Shown here: positions 29,811-39,196 of the stretch, in pieces
Numbering within the stretch: position 1 is the first letter of the stretch
Layout of the letters: every line of letters starts with the position of its first letter
Assembly (NCBI GenBank): GCA_035493895.1
Contig: DATJHM010000231.1
Location: 1 to 64,000, forward strand
Source of the DNA: DATJHM01 sp035493895
GTDB taxonomy: Bacteria; Chloroflexota; Ktedonobacteria; Ktedonobacterales; Ktedonobacteraceae
Direction of reading: 5' to 3'
DNA: 64,000 nt
Notes under the pieces: generated by a model
What the model saw: the letters and a program-made list of their open reading frames with translations, nothing else
Told to the model about the DNA's origin: nothing
Databases searched by the model: none
Program-made: the position numbers and the translations under genes

Positions 29811-31298
29811 ATGGATATAGTGTTTCTTGATAAGCAGCAGAATCTGCCTGCCTCGACCCAGCTACTACACTCAAAACTAGAAAATATACGCAATGCATTT
29901 CTCCACGCAATTCATCGAGCTATTCTTCTGAAACGAGAAATCCTGGTAAGCTTTACCTATACCGTACCCACTTATACACCTTTGCATGTTTATAACACAT
30001 TTGCAACATTAAATCTGAGAGATCGGCTCTACTGGGAACAACCCGGCGAGCAGAAGGCGTTCGTAGGTGCAGAAACGGTCGCAACTATCGAAACCCATGG
30101 AGCAGCACGCTTTCACGAAGCTGCAAAAAACTGGCAGAGCTTGCAGGATGGGGCCATCGTCGAGAATATGACTCAGCAACCCGAAAGCAACGGGCTTCTA
30201 CTTCTGGGCGGCTTCGCCTTTGATCCACAGCGGCCCGCAACTGAGCTCTGGGATGGCTTTGGCGATGGACGACTCACCCTCCCACGCCTGCTCTACACCA
30301 CACATCACGGTCAGGCAACGCTCAGTCTCAATGTATTAGTCAGTGAAAATGATACAGAGGAACAACTTACACAGGAAAATGTCAACAAGCTTCTCACGCT
30401 AGAACATGCACTACAACAAATGCCACATGCAAATATCGATACTGACGCTGAAGAACCCGTCACAGGAAAACTCAGTATCCAGAATCTGATGGACGCTGAA
30501 GCATGGAAAGAGCTTGTAGGCAAAGCGGTACGTATGATCCAGCACAATGACTACAAGAAGATCGTGCTGGCCCGAGGAGTGCAGGTGACCCATAGCAACC
30601 AGCATTTCTCTATTGCGGATAGCTTACAACGGCTGCGTACAAGTTATCCCGGAGCCTATGTGTTCGCTATCGAGCGCGGAGAACAAACCTTCATCGGAGC
30701 CACACCCGAACGACTTCTACAGGCAAACGATGGACAGATCCAGACTATGGCCCTGGCTGGCTCTGCCCCTCGCGGAGAGACTGCTGAGGAGGACAAACGG
30801 CTGGGAGCGGAACTCGCACAAAGCGCAAAAAATCGGGAAGAACATGCTATCGTGGTACAAATGATACAGGAGGCCCTCGACCGCCATTGCGAAAAGGTGT
30901 GGATCGCCGAGACGCCCCAATTGCTACGCCTCAAAAATATCCAACATCTGGCGACCCCTATCGTCGGGAAGCTGCGTGAGGGAGATAGCGCACTGGCAGT
31001 TATCGCGGATCTGTATCCGACGCCAGCCGTGGGAGGCTTTCCACGTGAGGCCGCGCTGGAGGCGATACGCACCTATGAGGAGCTCGATCGCGGCTGGTAC
31101 GCTGGTCCGGTCGGCTGGATCGATGCCGCAGGAAATGGCGAGTTTGCGGTCGCATTACGTTGTGCCCTTGTCGAGAAAGAGCGCGCTACCTTGTTCGCAG
31201 GATGCGGGATCGTTGCAGACTCCCAACCTGAAAGTGAATACGCCGAGTCCTGCTGGAAGTTGAAGGTCATGCTACGCGGGCTTGGTGCTGAGGAATAA
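29811..31298 (+). CDS. menF: Isochorismate synthase
   Basis: Chorismate-utilising enzyme of 495 residues converting chorismate to isochorismate, the first committed step of classical menaquinone synthesis. The catalytic C-terminal half carries KIVLARGVQ, FIGATPERLL, LAGSAPRG, TPAVGGFPREAAL and WYAGPVGWID...EFAVALR. Similar proteins make salicylate or feed siderophores, but menD, menH, menB, menC and menE follow directly, so the MenF role is secure. The ATG has GTGAGG four bases upstream. The menD start is 8 bases after the stop. The N-terminal third is divergent, as is usual for the family. Confidence 0.95.
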   Translation: MDIVFLDKQQNLPASTQLLHSKLENIRNAFLHAIHRAILLKREILVSFTYTVPTYTPLHVYNTFATLNLRDRLYWEQPGEQKAFVGAETVATIETHGAARFHEAAKNWQSLQDGAIVENMTQQPESNGLLLLGGFAFDPQRPATELWDGFGDGRLTLPRLLYTTHHGQATLSLNVLVSENDTEEQLTQENVNKLLTLEHALQQMPHANIDTDAEEPVTGKLSIQNLMDAEAWKELVGKAVRMIQHNDYKKIVLARGVQVTHSNQHFSIADSLQRLRTSYPGAYVFAIERGEQTFIGATPERLLQANDGQIQTMALAGSAPRGETAEEDKRLGAELAQSAKNREEHAIVVQMIQEALDRHCEKVWIAETPQLLRLKNIQHLATPIVGKLREGDSALAVIADLYPTPAVGGFPREAALEAIRTYEELDRGWYAGPVGWIDAAGNGEFAVALRCALVEKERATLFAGCGIVADSQPESEYAESCWKLKVMLRGLGAEE

Positions 31299-31306
31299 AA
31301 TCGGCC

Positions 31307-33139
31307 ATGTCAAATATCTTCATTGAGTCACCCGAGGCTACCCAACCAATGTATATCGCCGTTGGAGCCTTTGTTGACGAACTACAACGGGCAGGGTTAC
31401 GGCACGTCGTCATCTGCCCAGGATCGCGCTCAACACCACTGGCTTTGACTTTTGCAGCTCAGAGCGACCTCCGGGTCTGGATGCACATCGACGAGCGTTC
31501 TGCTGGCTTTTTTGCGCTGGGAATGGCCAAACGGCTCCAGCAACCGGTCGCCCTGGTCTGTACGTCAGGAACGGCGGCGGCGAACTTCCTGCCTGCCATC
31601 GTCGAAGCAAAGCTGACACATGTCCCTTTGCTCGTACTCACCGCCGATCGTCCTCCCGAACTACGCGATACCGGCGCGCCACAGGCCATTGACCAGAACC
31701 GCCTCTACGGTACCCATGCCAAATGGTTTGTCGAGGTCGCACTTCCTGAGGCAAACAACGAGAATCTGCGCTATCTACGCACCCTCGCAGACCGCTCTCT
31801 GGCTCTGACCACGGCAGTGCCAGCCGGACCAGTTCACCTGAACATGCCTTTCCGCGAGCCACTTACTCCTGATCCTCTCGCCGGTCAACGTCTGCTCGCA
31901 CCAGAACTGCGCGATCAGGCCGCATGGTCGGGAAGAGCACACGGCGCTCCCTATGTAACAGTGGGCGATGCACCTCTCGGAGCTCTCGCAGACGAAGCAA
32001 TACGACAACTGGCGCAACGTCTCAGCGACAAGCCAGACGGATTGATCGTCGTCGGTCCCGGCGTCCAACCAGAGCTGGCAGGACCATTGCTATCTCTGGC
32101 CCAACTGCTCGGCTACCCTATTCTGGCAGATCCGCTCAGCCAGCTTCGTAGCAATCCCGCTTATCAGCGCTCTGAACACATTATTGCCAGCTATGATGCC
32201 TTTCTCCGCCTTGATCGCGTCATTACGCGTCTCAAACCGGATATTATCTTACGCTTCGGGGACATGCCAACCGCTAAACCCTTCTTGCTCTATCTCAAGC
32301 ACTATCCCGACTGTCCGCAGATTGTTATCGATGGACAGAGCGACTGGCACGAACCAACGCAGCTCGCCAGCGAAATCATCCATGCAGATCCGCTCCACCT
32401 GTGCGCCGCGCTGGGTCGAGCATGGCCTGCTCACATCAATCGGAGCTGGACAGGCTGGTTAGCAACCTGGCAACAAATAGAGGAAATTACCCGCAAAACG
32501 CTCCACCTCGCCATACAAGCATTCGAGCCGCTCTTTGAAGGCCGTGTCTTTAGCGAGCTCACCACACTTTTACCAGAACAGGCCACACTCTTCGTTGGCA
32601 ATAGCATGCCTGTACGCGATCTGGATACCTTTTTCTGGCAAAGCGAGCAGCTCGTTCATGTGATGGGAAATCGGGGCGCGAACGGCATCGATGGTGTGGT
32701 CTCCAGCGCAATGGGAGCGAGTGCGGCCAATGCGCAGAAAAATGCTGCGACGGTCCTGGTCATTGGCGATCTTTCGTTTTTACACGATCTCAATGGCCTG
32801 CTCGCCGCCCATCTCCACAAGCTCAATCTGACCATTGTCCTGATCAATAATGATGGCGGTGGCATCTTCTCTTTTCTTCCCCAGGCAGCTCATCCCGAAC
32901 ACTTCGAGCAGCTCTTTGGCACACCAACCGGACTCGACTTCCGCCTCGCCATACAAATGTATGGAGGAGACTACACGCGCATCAACACCTGGAACGATTA
33001 CCGTAAAGCAATTCTGCACGGTCTCGAGCAGGGTGGCTTACACGTCGTCGAAGTGCCCACCGAGCGCGACAGCAATGTCAGGATGCATCGGCAACTCTGG
33101 CAAAGCGTGGATAAAGCACTGGAGGAGACTCTGTCATGA
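31307..33139 (+). CDS. menD: SEPHCHC synthase (MenD)
   Basis: A 610-residue thiamine-diphosphate enzyme that adds a succinic semialdehyde unit from 2-oxoglutarate to isochorismate. The N-terminus has CPGSRSTPL and the catalytic glutamate region HIDERSAGFFALG; the C-terminus has the ThDP/Mg site GDLSFLHDLNG...LINNDGGGIF. Length is near the family's usual 550-600. It starts 8 bases after menF and overlaps menH by ATGA, consistent with one operon. Confidence 0.97.
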   Translation: MSNIFIESPEATQPMYIAVGAFVDELQRAGLRHVVICPGSRSTPLALTFAAQSDLRVWMHIDERSAGFFALGMAKRLQQPVALVCTSGTAAANFLPAIVEAKLTHVPLLVLTADRPPELRDTGAPQAIDQNRLYGTHAKWFVEVALPEANNENLRYLRTLADRSLALTTAVPAGPVHLNMPFREPLTPDPLAGQRLLAPELRDQAAWSGRAHGAPYVTVGDAPLGALADEAIRQLAQRLSDKPDGLIVVGPGVQPELAGPLLSLAQLLGYPILADPLSQLRSNPAYQRSEHIIASYDAFLRLDRVITRLKPDIILRFGDMPTAKPFLLYLKHYPDCPQIVIDGQSDWHEPTQLASEIIHADPLHLCAALGRAWPAHINRSWTGWLATWQQIEEITRKTLHLAIQAFEPLFEGRVFSELTTLLPEQATLFVGNSMPVRDLDTFFWQSEQLVHVMGNRGANGIDGVVSSAMGASAANAQKNAATVLVIGDLSFLHDLNGLLAAHLHKLNLTIVLINNDGGGIFSFLPQAAHPEHFEQLFGTPTGLDFRLAIQMYGGDYTRINTWNDYRKAILHGLEQGGLHVVEVPTERDSNVRMHRQLWQSVDKALEETLS

Positions 33140-33975
33140 GCAGCAAACGGCTTCTGGTCAATGGGGTCTATATGGGAGTCGAAGAGCGAGGCGAGGCCGA
33201 AGGCGCGCAGGGCACGCTGGTACTTCTGCACGGTTTTACCGGTAGCTCTGCCAGTTGGGATACGCTGCTCAATGAAGTTGCCGGAATGGGCTGGCACGTG
33301 ATCGCCCCTGATATGCTGGGGCACGGCGCATCTAACGCACCCGCCGAGCCCGAACGATATAGCATAGAACATTGCCAGTCTGATCTCCTGGCACTACTGC
33401 AACAGCTCGCAGTCAAACCTGGAGAAGCCATTCTGCTTGGCTACTCTATGGGCGGTCGCATTGCACTCTATAGCGCTTTCTCCCATTATTTTCGCGCCCT
33501 TATTCTGGAAAGCGCCTCCCCAGGATTGGCAGATCCTCAGGAGAGAGCACTGCGCCGAAAAAATGATCGCGCGCTGGCAGAACGCATTGAGCGTGAGGGA
33601 GTAGAAGCCTTCATCAATTATTGGGAGAAGCTTCCCTTATTTGCCAGTCAGAGTAATCTACCAGCAGAGCAATGGGAGGCACAACGGAGGAAGCGCCTCA
33701 ATAATCGTGCTCAGGGATTGGCAAACAGTCTGCGTGGCGTAGGAACCGGCGAACAACCGGCACTACACGAACGTTTAGCTGATCTCAACATACCGGTACT
33801 TCTCTTAGCAGGAGAGTTGGACACGAAATTCTGCCGTATCGCTCAGGAAATGGCGGCCCAACTTCCCCAGGCAGAACTGCAAATTGTCCCCGGGGCAGGC
33901 CACACCATTCATCTGGAACAGTCGAAGCAATTCGGTCAAGCAGTATGTACATTCTGTACAACTGTGCTACGATAG
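33136..33975 (+). CDS. menH: SHCHC synthase (MenH), alpha/beta hydrolase
   Basis: A 279-residue alpha/beta hydrolase that eliminates pyruvate from SEPHCHC to give SHCHC. The oxyanion region is LLHGFTGSSASWD, the nucleophile elbow is GYSMGGRIAL (serine about residue 103), and the acid and base lie in LLLAGELDTKF and GAGHTIHLEQ. The four-base overlap with menD suggests translational coupling. Sequence alone would only say alpha/beta hydrolase; the position between menD and menB makes MenH the natural call. The 120-base gap to menB leaves room for a separate ribosome site. Confidence 0.93.
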   Translation: MSSKRLLVNGVYMGVEERGEAEGAQGTLVLLHGFTGSSASWDTLLNEVAGMGWHVIAPDMLGHGASNAPAEPERYSIEHCQSDLLALLQQLAVKPGEAILLGYSMGGRIALYSAFSHYFRALILESASPGLADPQERALRRKNDRALAERIEREGVEAFINYWEKLPLFASQSNLPAEQWEAQRRKRLNNRAQGLANSLRGVGTGEQPALHERLADLNIPVLLLAGELDTKFCRIAQEMAAQLPQAELQIVPGAGHTIHLEQSKQFGQAVCTFCTTVLR

Positions 33976-34095
33976 TTTCAGGTTTCGATCTTGCAAGCGG
34001 AAAAGAGGAACGGTTTTAACCGGTCTCAAGAAGAGAAGTATAAGATCTAAAATCCAAAAAAGTCAAAGTAAACATGCATCAGGAAGGATAAAACA

Positions 34096-34914
34096 ATGAC
34101 AGTTGAATGGACACAGGTCCGTGAGTACCACGATATCCTGTTTGACAAAGCTGAGGGTATAGGCAAAATCACCATCAATCGCCCTGAAGTACGTAACGCC
34201 TTTCGGCCCCAGACCCTCTCAGAGATGATCGATGCCTTCAATATTTGTCGAGAAGATCCCGAGATTGGCGTCGTCATCTTAACCGGTCAGGGAGAGAAAG
34301 CGTTCTGTTCGGGAGGAGATCAACGCATACGTGGCGAAGGTGGCTATGTCGGCGATGATGGCGTCCCGAGGCTGAACGCGCTCGATCTGCAAAAAGTCAT
34401 CAAATATTTGCCCAAGCCCGTCATCGCCATGGTGGCAGGCTATGCGATCGGCGGCGGACATGTTCTGCACCTGCTCTGCGACCTGACGATTGCCGCCGAT
34501 AATGCACGCTTCGGCCAGACCGGTCCACGCGTCGGCAGCTTCGACGCCGGTTGGGGCGCAACCTATATGGCCCGTGTTGTTGGACATAAAAAAGCACGTG
34601 AGATCTGGTATCTCTGTCGCCAGTACGATGCGCAAGAGGCGCTGGACATGGGTCTGGTCAATACCGTCGTACCATTGGAGAAACTGGAAGAAGAGACTAT
34701 CCAGTGGTGCCGCGAAATACTGGAGAAAAGCCCCATCGCGTTGCGCTTCCTGAAAGCCGCCTTTAATGCCGATACCGATGGATTAGCTGGTATTCAAGAG
34801 CTGGCAGGCAATGCTACCATGCTCTACTACATGACGGAGGAAGGAAAAGAAGGGAAAAACGCCTTCCTGGAGAAACGGAAACCTGATTTCAGCAAGTTCC
34901 CCCGTCTCCCCTAG
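34096..34914 (+). CDS. menB: 1,4-dihydroxy-2-naphthoyl-CoA synthase
   Basis: Crotonase-fold ring-closing enzyme of 272 residues. Typical MenB sequence includes INRPEVRNAFRPQT, CSGGDQRIRG, AMVAGYAIGGGHVLH, FGQTGPRVGSFDAGWG (with the Gly-Ser-Phe-Asp-Ala-Gly signature near the active site), and the C-terminal FLEKRKPDFSKFPR. Length matches the family. GGAAGGA at about 34082-34088 precedes ATG. It turns o-succinylbenzoyl-CoA into 1,4-dihydroxy-2-naphthoyl-CoA. In this locus it comes before menC and menE, which act earlier in the pathway, and is separated from them by a dispersed repeat. Confidence 0.98.
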   Translation: MTVEWTQVREYHDILFDKAEGIGKITINRPEVRNAFRPQTLSEMIDAFNICREDPEIGVVILTGQGEKAFCSGGDQRIRGEGGYVGDDGVPRLNALDLQKVIKYLPKPVIAMVAGYAIGGGHVLHLLCDLTIAADNARFGQTGPRVGSFDAGWGATYMARVVGHKKAREIWYLCRQYDAQEALDMGLVNTVVPLEKLEEETIQWCREILEKSPIALRFLKAAFNADTDGLAGIQELAGNATMLYYMTEEGKEGKNAFLEKRKPDFSKFPRLP

Positions 34915-34940
34915 CGGCGCAATCGTAGGGATGGAGCTTG

Positions 34941-35123
34941 TTTGCAATGCCACGGAAATAAAGAGAATCTCGCATCATTTCCGTAGAGTCGCTGCCTGTC
35001 CGCGACCGGGGCGACGACAAGGTGGGAGGTAGCCGTCCCTGGTCGCAGACAAGCAGCGACTCTACAAGGGCCGGGGTCGATGGGCACCGGGTATAAACAT
35101 ATTTACGTGACATTACAGACAAG
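34941..35123. repeat. Dispersed intergenic repeat, copy 2, with long inverted arms
   Basis: Shares CGCATCATTTCCGTAGAG and AGTCGCTGCCTGTC with the other copies, and ends with TACGTGACATTACAGACAAG, the inverse of the CTTGTCTGCAATGTCACGTA block. Internally, 34983-35007 and 35041-35065 are 25-base inverted arms with two mismatches that would be G-U pairs in RNA; a strong hairpin is expected in any menB-menC read-through transcript. Confidence 0.75.
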
Positions 35124-35161
35124 CCCCATCTCTACGATCATTGTGGGATCGATGCAAAAAT

Positions 35162-36325
35162 ATGACGTTCACCCTGGACAGGATAAAACCAGTGCAGAGA
35201 TCAGATCGAACAAGAGAAGCCGGGCACGTCCAGGCCATATACTGGTATCCCTATCAAATACCGTTCCGCCGTGGCTTCGCCACAGCCCATGGTCTGCTCA
35301 CGATGCGTACCGGAGCTATTGTCGAAGTCCTCACGACTGATGGTTATCGTGGTATAGGCGAGATCGCACCCCTGCCAGAATTTAGCGGCGAGAGCCTGGC
35401 AAACGCCCTCGAAGCGCTACCGCCAATCACAGTACATCTCCAGGGCAACTCGCTCCACGCTGCTCTCGCGCTCCTCGATGAAAGCAAACCTGTGCCCGCA
35501 ACGGTACGCAGCGGGCTCGAAGTAGCCCTCTTTGATGCGTTGGGGAAACAGAGAGGACAAACCATTGCAGAACTACTCCAGACAAATAGTTCACGCAGAA
35601 AAACCCATGTGCCGATCAACGCGGTCGTTGGCGCCAGCGATGTCAGCGAGGCAGTCACACAGGCAGGCAGAGCAGTAGAGCAAGGCTTCTCCTGCATCAA
35701 GCTCAAAATGGTGGGGGATGAGCGAGAACAGGTTGAGCGCGTGGCAATGGTACGCAAGGCTATTGGGCCAGACATTCAACTCAGACTCGATGCCAATGAA
35801 GGATGGAATTTCGCTCAGGCGAGAAATATTCTCAAGCAATGCGAGCGCTATCATATACAGTATGTAGAACAGCCTCTCCCCTCGACAGAGATCGCTGGCA
35901 TGCACGCACTCCAGCAAGAGGTCACGATTCCCCTCGCAGCAGATGAGGCTATCGATAGCCTGGAGAGCGCCCGAAATGTCCTATCTGCCCACGCCGCCAG
36001 CATCTTGATTCTGAAGCCCCAACTGCTCGGAGGTCTGCACAATACACAAAAAATCATCGATGAGGCAGAAAAGCAGGGCGTCACTAGCGTCATTACCAGC
36101 AGTATTGAGACGGGGGTAGGACTGGTCGGAGTCTTGCACCTTGCAGCAGCCTGTCCGACGGTTACACTGCCATGTGGTCTGGCAACACTGGCACTTCTGG
36201 AAGACGACCTGCTCGCCGATGACCTGAACATACAACAAGGATGCCTGACCGTCCCCACAACACCCGGACTAGGCGTCACTCTTGATAGAGCGGCCCTGGC
36301 TCGCTACAGTGCAAAAGCAATCTGA
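35162..36325 (+). CDS. menC: o-succinylbenzoate synthase
   Basis: Enolase-superfamily enzyme of 387 residues that dehydrates SHCHC to o-succinylbenzoate. The N-terminal cap has YQIPFRRGFATAHG and GIGEIAPLPEFSGE; the barrel has the KLKMVG lysine motif, metal ligands in LRLDANEGW, YVEQPLP and AADEAI, and a catalytic lysine in ILKPQLLGG. The frame is open from TTG at 35141 but ATG at 35162 (MTFTLDR) is more likely; neither has a clear ribosome site, so translation may depend on the repeat-derived leader. Family members are usually 320-375 residues. The stop lies 10 bases before menE. Confidence 0.93.
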   Translation: MTFTLDRIKPVQRSDRTREAGHVQAIYWYPYQIPFRRGFATAHGLLTMRTGAIVEVLTTDGYRGIGEIAPLPEFSGESLANALEALPPITVHLQGNSLHAALALLDESKPVPATVRSGLEVALFDALGKQRGQTIAELLQTNSSRRKTHVPINAVVGASDVSEAVTQAGRAVEQGFSCIKLKMVGDEREQVERVAMVRKAIGPDIQLRLDANEGWNFAQARNILKQCERYHIQYVEQPLPSTEIAGMHALQQEVTIPLAADEAIDSLESARNVLSAHAASILILKPQLLGGLHNTQKIIDEAEKQGVTSVITSSIETGVGLVGVLHLAAACPTVTLPCGLATLALLEDDLLADDLNIQQGCLTVPTTPGLGVTLDRAALARYSAKAI

Positions 36326-36335
36326 AAGGATCGAA

Positions 36336-37856
36336 GTGACAACACACGCTATACTCTTACCCAACTGGTTAACAAGGTGCGCCGAGAACACACCCGAGAA
36401 GCTCGCCATACAATTTGGGCAGACGCAGTGGAGCTTTGCCGAGCTCGATCGACAAGCAACACAGCTCGCTCATCAGCTCGCCGCAGCCGGAGTACGCCAG
36501 GGTGATCGCATCGCCTTATTGGCCGCAAACGGACTCACCTTTGTCAGCTTCGTCCATGCCCTGATCAAACTCGGTGCAATCCTTGTGCCGCTCAATACAC
36601 GCCTGACGCTGGATGAGTTGTGCTGGCAGCTCAAGGATGTGAAAGCAAGCATGCTCGTACACGATATCCAGCACGAAGCAACGGCGGCCAGCATTGCCAG
36701 ACAATTACCACAGCTCCTCCAGGCGACATTACAACTGAACGGCGATCAGGTAACGCTTCAGAATGGGCCGGAAAAAGAGGTCACCCTCCGAGCACTTATC
36801 GACTTGAGCGCGACCCAGGCCATTCTTTACACCTCAGGAACCACCGGAAATCCCAAAGGCGTCTTAATCACCTACGAAATGCAATGGTGGAACGCTATCG
36901 GTTCAGCCCTCAATCTGGAACATCATGCTGATGATCGCTGGCTGGCCTGTATGCCCTTCTTCCATATCGGTGGCCTCTCGATCTTGCTACGCAGCGTCAT
37001 CAATGGCATCAGCGTGATCGGACTTGAAAAATTCGACGCCATCCCCGTCAATGAAGCCATCCAGAAAGACGCAGTCACGATTATTTCCGTTGTAGCCGTC
37101 ATGCTCCAACGCATGCTCACCGCACTGGATCAACAGCAGGAGAATGGGCGCTATCCATCTACGCTCCGCTGCGTCCTGCTTGGCGGCGGTCCAGCACCCC
37201 TACCGCTGCTGCAAAATTGTGCCCGGCGCGACATCCCGATCGTGCAGACCTATGGGCTCACCGAATCCTGCTCGCAGGCGGTTACCCTGGCCCCACATGA
37301 TGCGCTCCGCAAGCTCGGTTCAGCGGGACGGCCACTCCTGCCCGTGCAGTTGCGCATCATGAACGAGGACCAAATTGCCGCCCCCGGAGAGACAGGCGTT
37401 ATCTGTCTGAAAGGGCCATCGATTACGCAGGGCTATGCAGATCGACCCGAGGCGACAGCTGCTGCGATCAAAGATGGCTGGCTCACAACAGGCGATCTGG
37501 GCTATCTGGACGAAGAGGGCTACCTCTATGTGCTGGATAGGCGCAGCGATCTGATTATTTCGGGCGGAGAAAATGTCTATCCGGCTGAAATCGAGAGCGT
37601 GCTACGCAGCCATGCCGCAATAGAAGAAGCGGGCGTCTGTGGTCAGGTCGATCAGGAATGGGGACAGGTACCGATTGCGTTTGTGAAGTTCTATGAGGGG
37701 AAGACGGCAACCATAGAAGAACTGCACGCACATGTGCAACATTATCTGGCTCGCTACAAACAGCCACGAACGATCTATATTGTTGAGCAGTTGCCAAGGA
37801 ACTCAGCGGGAAAACTGTTGCGCAGAGAACTGCATACATTGTTGCCAGAGGGATAA
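36336..37856 (+). CDS. menE: o-succinylbenzoate-CoA ligase
   Basis: Acyl-CoA synthetase (ANL superfamily) of 506 residues activating o-succinylbenzoate with ATP and CoA. Motifs are ILYTSGTTGNPKGV, FFHIGGL, QTYGLTES, the hinge region TGDLGYLDEEGYLYVLDR and the C-terminal NSAGKLLRRE lysine. I chose GTG at 36336 because GAAAGGA (36324-36330) sits five bases upstream; the frame is also open from 36282 inside menC, but that start lacks a ribosome site. It completes a menF-D-H-B-C-E set. menA, menG/ubiE and the DHNA-CoA thioesterase are not in the window. Confidence 0.95.
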   Translation: MTTHAILLPNWLTRCAENTPEKLAIQFGQTQWSFAELDRQATQLAHQLAAAGVRQGDRIALLAANGLTFVSFVHALIKLGAILVPLNTRLTLDELCWQLKDVKASMLVHDIQHEATAASIARQLPQLLQATLQLNGDQVTLQNGPEKEVTLRALIDLSATQAILYTSGTTGNPKGVLITYEMQWWNAIGSALNLEHHADDRWLACMPFFHIGGLSILLRSVINGISVIGLEKFDAIPVNEAIQKDAVTIISVVAVMLQRMLTALDQQQENGRYPSTLRCVLLGGGPAPLPLLQNCARRDIPIVQTYGLTESCSQAVTLAPHDALRKLGSAGRPLLPVQLRIMNEDQIAAPGETGVICLKGPSITQGYADRPEATAAAIKDGWLTTGDLGYLDEEGYLYVLDRRSDLIISGGENVYPAEIESVLRSHAAIEEAGVCGQVDQEWGQVPIAFVKFYEGKTATIEELHAHVQHYLARYKQPRTIYIVEQLPRNSAGKLLRRELHTLLPEG

Positions 37857-38089
37857 GTAGAGAAGGCTTCAGCGCATCTAAGAGCAAAAACAAGAAAGTG
37901 AGAACACCACCAGGAACGTGATTAGATAGAAGAAAGGAGACGCTCAGAGGACGCGCTGAAATCTAACTAATATTTATAGTACACGTTTCCAAGTCGATGT
38001 ACAAGTCTTATAGCAAAAATTGTCTATTACACTGACAATAGAAGAGATTTGTAAAGAAGATTTCCAGAGGCTGGAATAAGACAAAAAGA

Positions 38090-38114
38090 AAAGCTCTTGC
38101 AAATCAAGAGCTTT
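38090..38114 (-). terminator. Intrinsic terminator of the HNH gene
   Basis: On the minus strand AAAGCTCTTG, a 5-base loop, then CAAGAGCTTT followed by TCTTTTTG. The perfect 10-bp stem and T-rich tail lie 28 bases beyond the HNH stop. The remaining menE-HNH gap holds nothing else I can name. Confidence 0.7.
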
Positions 38115-38141
38115 ATTGACAAGGGCAAATCGAATCTGCAA

Positions 38142-38582
38142 CTACTCAATAAAATGACGCCACCAGCCGCCACGCTCATTAGTCTTGATACGATGGCAAT
38201 TGGCACAACGAACCTCACATTTTGCTATTTCAGCGTCTATGGTAGGCCAGGAGGTAGCAAGACGCACTAATCTAGCTATAGACTCTACTTTTTCGCCTCG
38301 CACATGATCAAATTCTAAAACACGCACGTCTGTATGGCCGCAGTCGACACAAGGATGTTCAGATAAATAGGCATAAAGCTTTCTTTGATTTTCCTCAATA
38401 ACACGACTGTTACGCAACTTAGCACGATCAAGATAGACTTGCTTATTATTCTGATAATGAACTCTGTTTGCTTGCGCCTGGCAAAATCTACACCACGTCT
38501 GACGCTTCTGATCTTTGACCTTCCAACGAAAATCCTCCTCAGCGTCTTTCTCTTCACCACAACCAGGACAAACCTTTTTCAT
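38142..38582 (-). CDS. HNH-endonuclease-like protein with N-terminal zinc ribbon
   Basis: A 146-residue protein. Residues 5-35 form a four-cysteine zinc ribbon (CPGC ... WCRFC). After a basic helix-like segment (YQNNKQVYLDRAKLRN), the C-terminal half is an HNH-type core: HPCVDCG, LEFDHVRGEK, and KCEVRCANCHRIKT, with its own C-x2-C pairs for a structural zinc. This organisation is that of small HNH/cysteine-cluster nucleases; the biological target is unknown. The ATG is supported by AGGAG nine bases upstream, and a terminator follows. A damaged relative with two HNH units lies 2.2 kb away (40759-41394), with two tRNA genes between them, suggesting a mobile or defence-like family. Confidence 0.82.
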   Translation of the reverse strand: MKKVCPGCGEEKDAEEDFRWKVKDQKRQTWCRFCQAQANRVHYQNNKQVYLDRAKLRNSRVIEENQRKLYAYLSEHPCVDCGHTDVRVLEFDHVRGEKVESIARLVRLATSWPTIDAEIAKCEVRCANCHRIKTNERGGWWRHFIE

Positions 38583-38969
38583 AGTAAAAGGCTCCTATTA
38601 GAGAAAAGTATCCAGGTAAGGCACTCCGACATCTGTACAGCCATTATTTACTCCTTTCGCATAGGATACTACTGTGCAGAGGCACATATAAGATGATAAT
38701 ATATCATATCAGAATATATTACAATATTCAGCAACATAATATAATAATATCAAAAAGTGATATACAATATAAATACAGTATTTAAAGTTTAAGAGCTTTC
38801 ACGGAATAAAAAGTCATAACTCAGTTGAAACTTATGTGTATAGCTAATCTGCATACGAAGGCTGTTCATAAACCATAATGGTTTATTTGAGGAAGTAGAA
38901 AACGGAAGAAATAATTTATGGGAACCAGGCACTCTCAAAAGCGTAAGCGAATATCCGCGCTGAAACGAA
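38583..38969. other. AT-rich intergenic region
   Basis: Nearly 400 bases between the HNH gene and the tRNA-Trp terminator. Bases 38690-38790 are strongly AT-rich with repeated ATAT/AATAT words, unlike the surrounding roughly 50% GC DNA. I see no gene. Such DNA can be a promoter region, a curved segment or an insertion scar. Confidence 0.45.
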
Positions 38970-39000
38970 AAACACCTGAACACGTTGTGTTCAGGTGTTT
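38970..39000 (-). terminator. Intrinsic terminator of tRNA-Trp
   Basis: Immediately after the encoded CCA on the minus strand: a perfect 14-bp stem (AAACACCTGAACAC / GTGTTCAGGTGTTT) with a 3-base loop, continuing into T-rich sequence (TTCGTTT). Confidence 0.85.
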
Positions 39001-39075
39001 TGGCAGGGGTGACAGGAGTCGAACCTGCTGAAACTCGTTTTGGAGACGAGTGCCTGACCGTTTGGCGCCACCCCT
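39001..39075 (-). tRNA. tRNA-Trp (anticodon CCA)
   Basis: Read on the minus strand the cloverleaf is: acceptor AGGGGTG/CACCCCT (7 bp), D stem GCC/GGC, anticodon stem CTCGT/ACGAG with loop CTCCAAA, T stem GCAGG/CCTGT with loop TTCGACT, discriminator G and an encoded CCA end. The anticodon is CCA. Position 8 is G rather than the usual U, which is unusual but does not disturb the stems. It has its own promoter and terminator. Confidence 0.93.
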
Positions 39076-39120
39076 ACAAACCATCTTCCCAAAGAGCTAA
39101 CTCTTTGTTTCGACCTCATT

Positions 39121-39149
39121 AGTATCTCATAATCGAGCCCTATTGTCAA
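39121..39149 (-). promoter_or_regulatory. Promoter of tRNA-Trp
   Basis: On the minus strand TTGACA (39149-39144), a 17-base spacer and GATACT (39126-39121). Expected start is near 39114, about 40 bases before the tRNA 5' end. Confidence 0.65.
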
Positions 39150-39196
39150 CAGGCTTTTTGTAACTATTCTTTCAAGCTCTTGCTTCCGACCTACGA

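Noticed and set aside
29811..31298. Isochorismate synthase considered as a siderophore (salicylate/DHB) gene serving the NRPS
   Set aside because: It is immediately followed by menD, menH, menB, menC and menE, and the synthetases show no DHB/salicylate-loading domain in the window.
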